Positions 16,363 to 16,424 of a stretch of DNA of 16,424 nt are shown in pieces. This DNA is from Dunaliella salina (taxonomy: Eukaryota; Chlorophyta; Chlorophyceae; Chlamydomonadales; Dunaliellaceae). The stretch is taken from positions 31,501 to 47,924 of the forward strand of contig MU069578.1 in assembly GCA_002284615.2 (NCBI GenBank), read 5' to 3'. Positions within the stretch are counted from its first letter, which is position 1, and every line of letters starts with the position of its first letter. The notes below the pieces were generated by a model that ran no database searches, was not told where the DNA came from, and saw only the letters and a list, made by a program, of their open reading frames with translations. Both the position numbers and the translations under genes were made by a program.

Positions 16363-16424
<62 letters not shown>
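16363..16424. repeat. (TG)n microsatellite, truncated by window edge
   Basis: At least 31 TG repeats run off the right edge. On the minus strand it is (CA)n and supplies the end of the intron, including the AG acceptor of the exon starting at 16361. Confidence 0.97.

Overview
The window looks like nuclear DNA of a green alga (Chlorophyta, probably Chlamydomonadales). The grounds are near-balanced base composition, short coding islands split by introns with GTG-type donors, TGTAA polyadenylation motifs, very long (AC/TG)n tracts, minisatellites, and remnants of plant/algal-type non-LTR retrotransposons. A Dunaliella-like genome is my best guess, but the sequence alone does not prove it. There is no sign of bacterial organisation.

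Layout. (1) Positions 1-820 carry the minus-strand exons of a gene I cannot name; it runs off the left edge through an intron that opens with an (AC/TG)n tract. (2) Positions 1797-3924 (plus) hold an F-box/leucine-rich-repeat protein gene whose reading frame shifts once, near 2445-2475. (3) Positions 4290-5105 hold retroelement debris: a reverse-transcriptase C-terminal tail with a zinc knuckle and one copy of a dispersed repeat. (4) Positions 5700-9580 are a retrotransposon graveyard. A decayed, internally deleted minus-strand copy (8587 to 5946) encodes a PHD-like finger. A plus-strand 3' end of the same family (about 9000-9580) and a third small fragment (8586-8712) lie beside it. (5) Positions 10072-10775 hold a 138-bp TG tract, direct repeats and a 5' fragment of the same family. 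(6) From 11542 to the right edge, exons at 16277-16361, 14819-14961 and from 11915 downward join in compatible phases into one minus-strand gene. The product resembles the C-terminal part of LOW PSII ACCUMULATION 1 (LPA1)-like proteins (tentative). Its introns contain the AC/TG tracts, an 82-bp tandem repeat, an antisense retroelement fragment and a minisatellite array of about 1.9 kb.

The most interesting result is that the minisatellite at about 11.92-13.7 kb appears to be a tandem amplification of the intron/exon border of the adjacent LPA1-like exon. Each early unit carries a copy of the splice acceptor and the first codons of that exon. The last intron therefore presents a ladder of decoy 3' splice sites ahead of the real one. 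A related pattern is that three of the four long AC/TG tracts lie directly at predicted splice junctions.

Limits: no alignment or gene-prediction tool was run. Repeat identities, splice sites and family names come from reading the sequence by eye.
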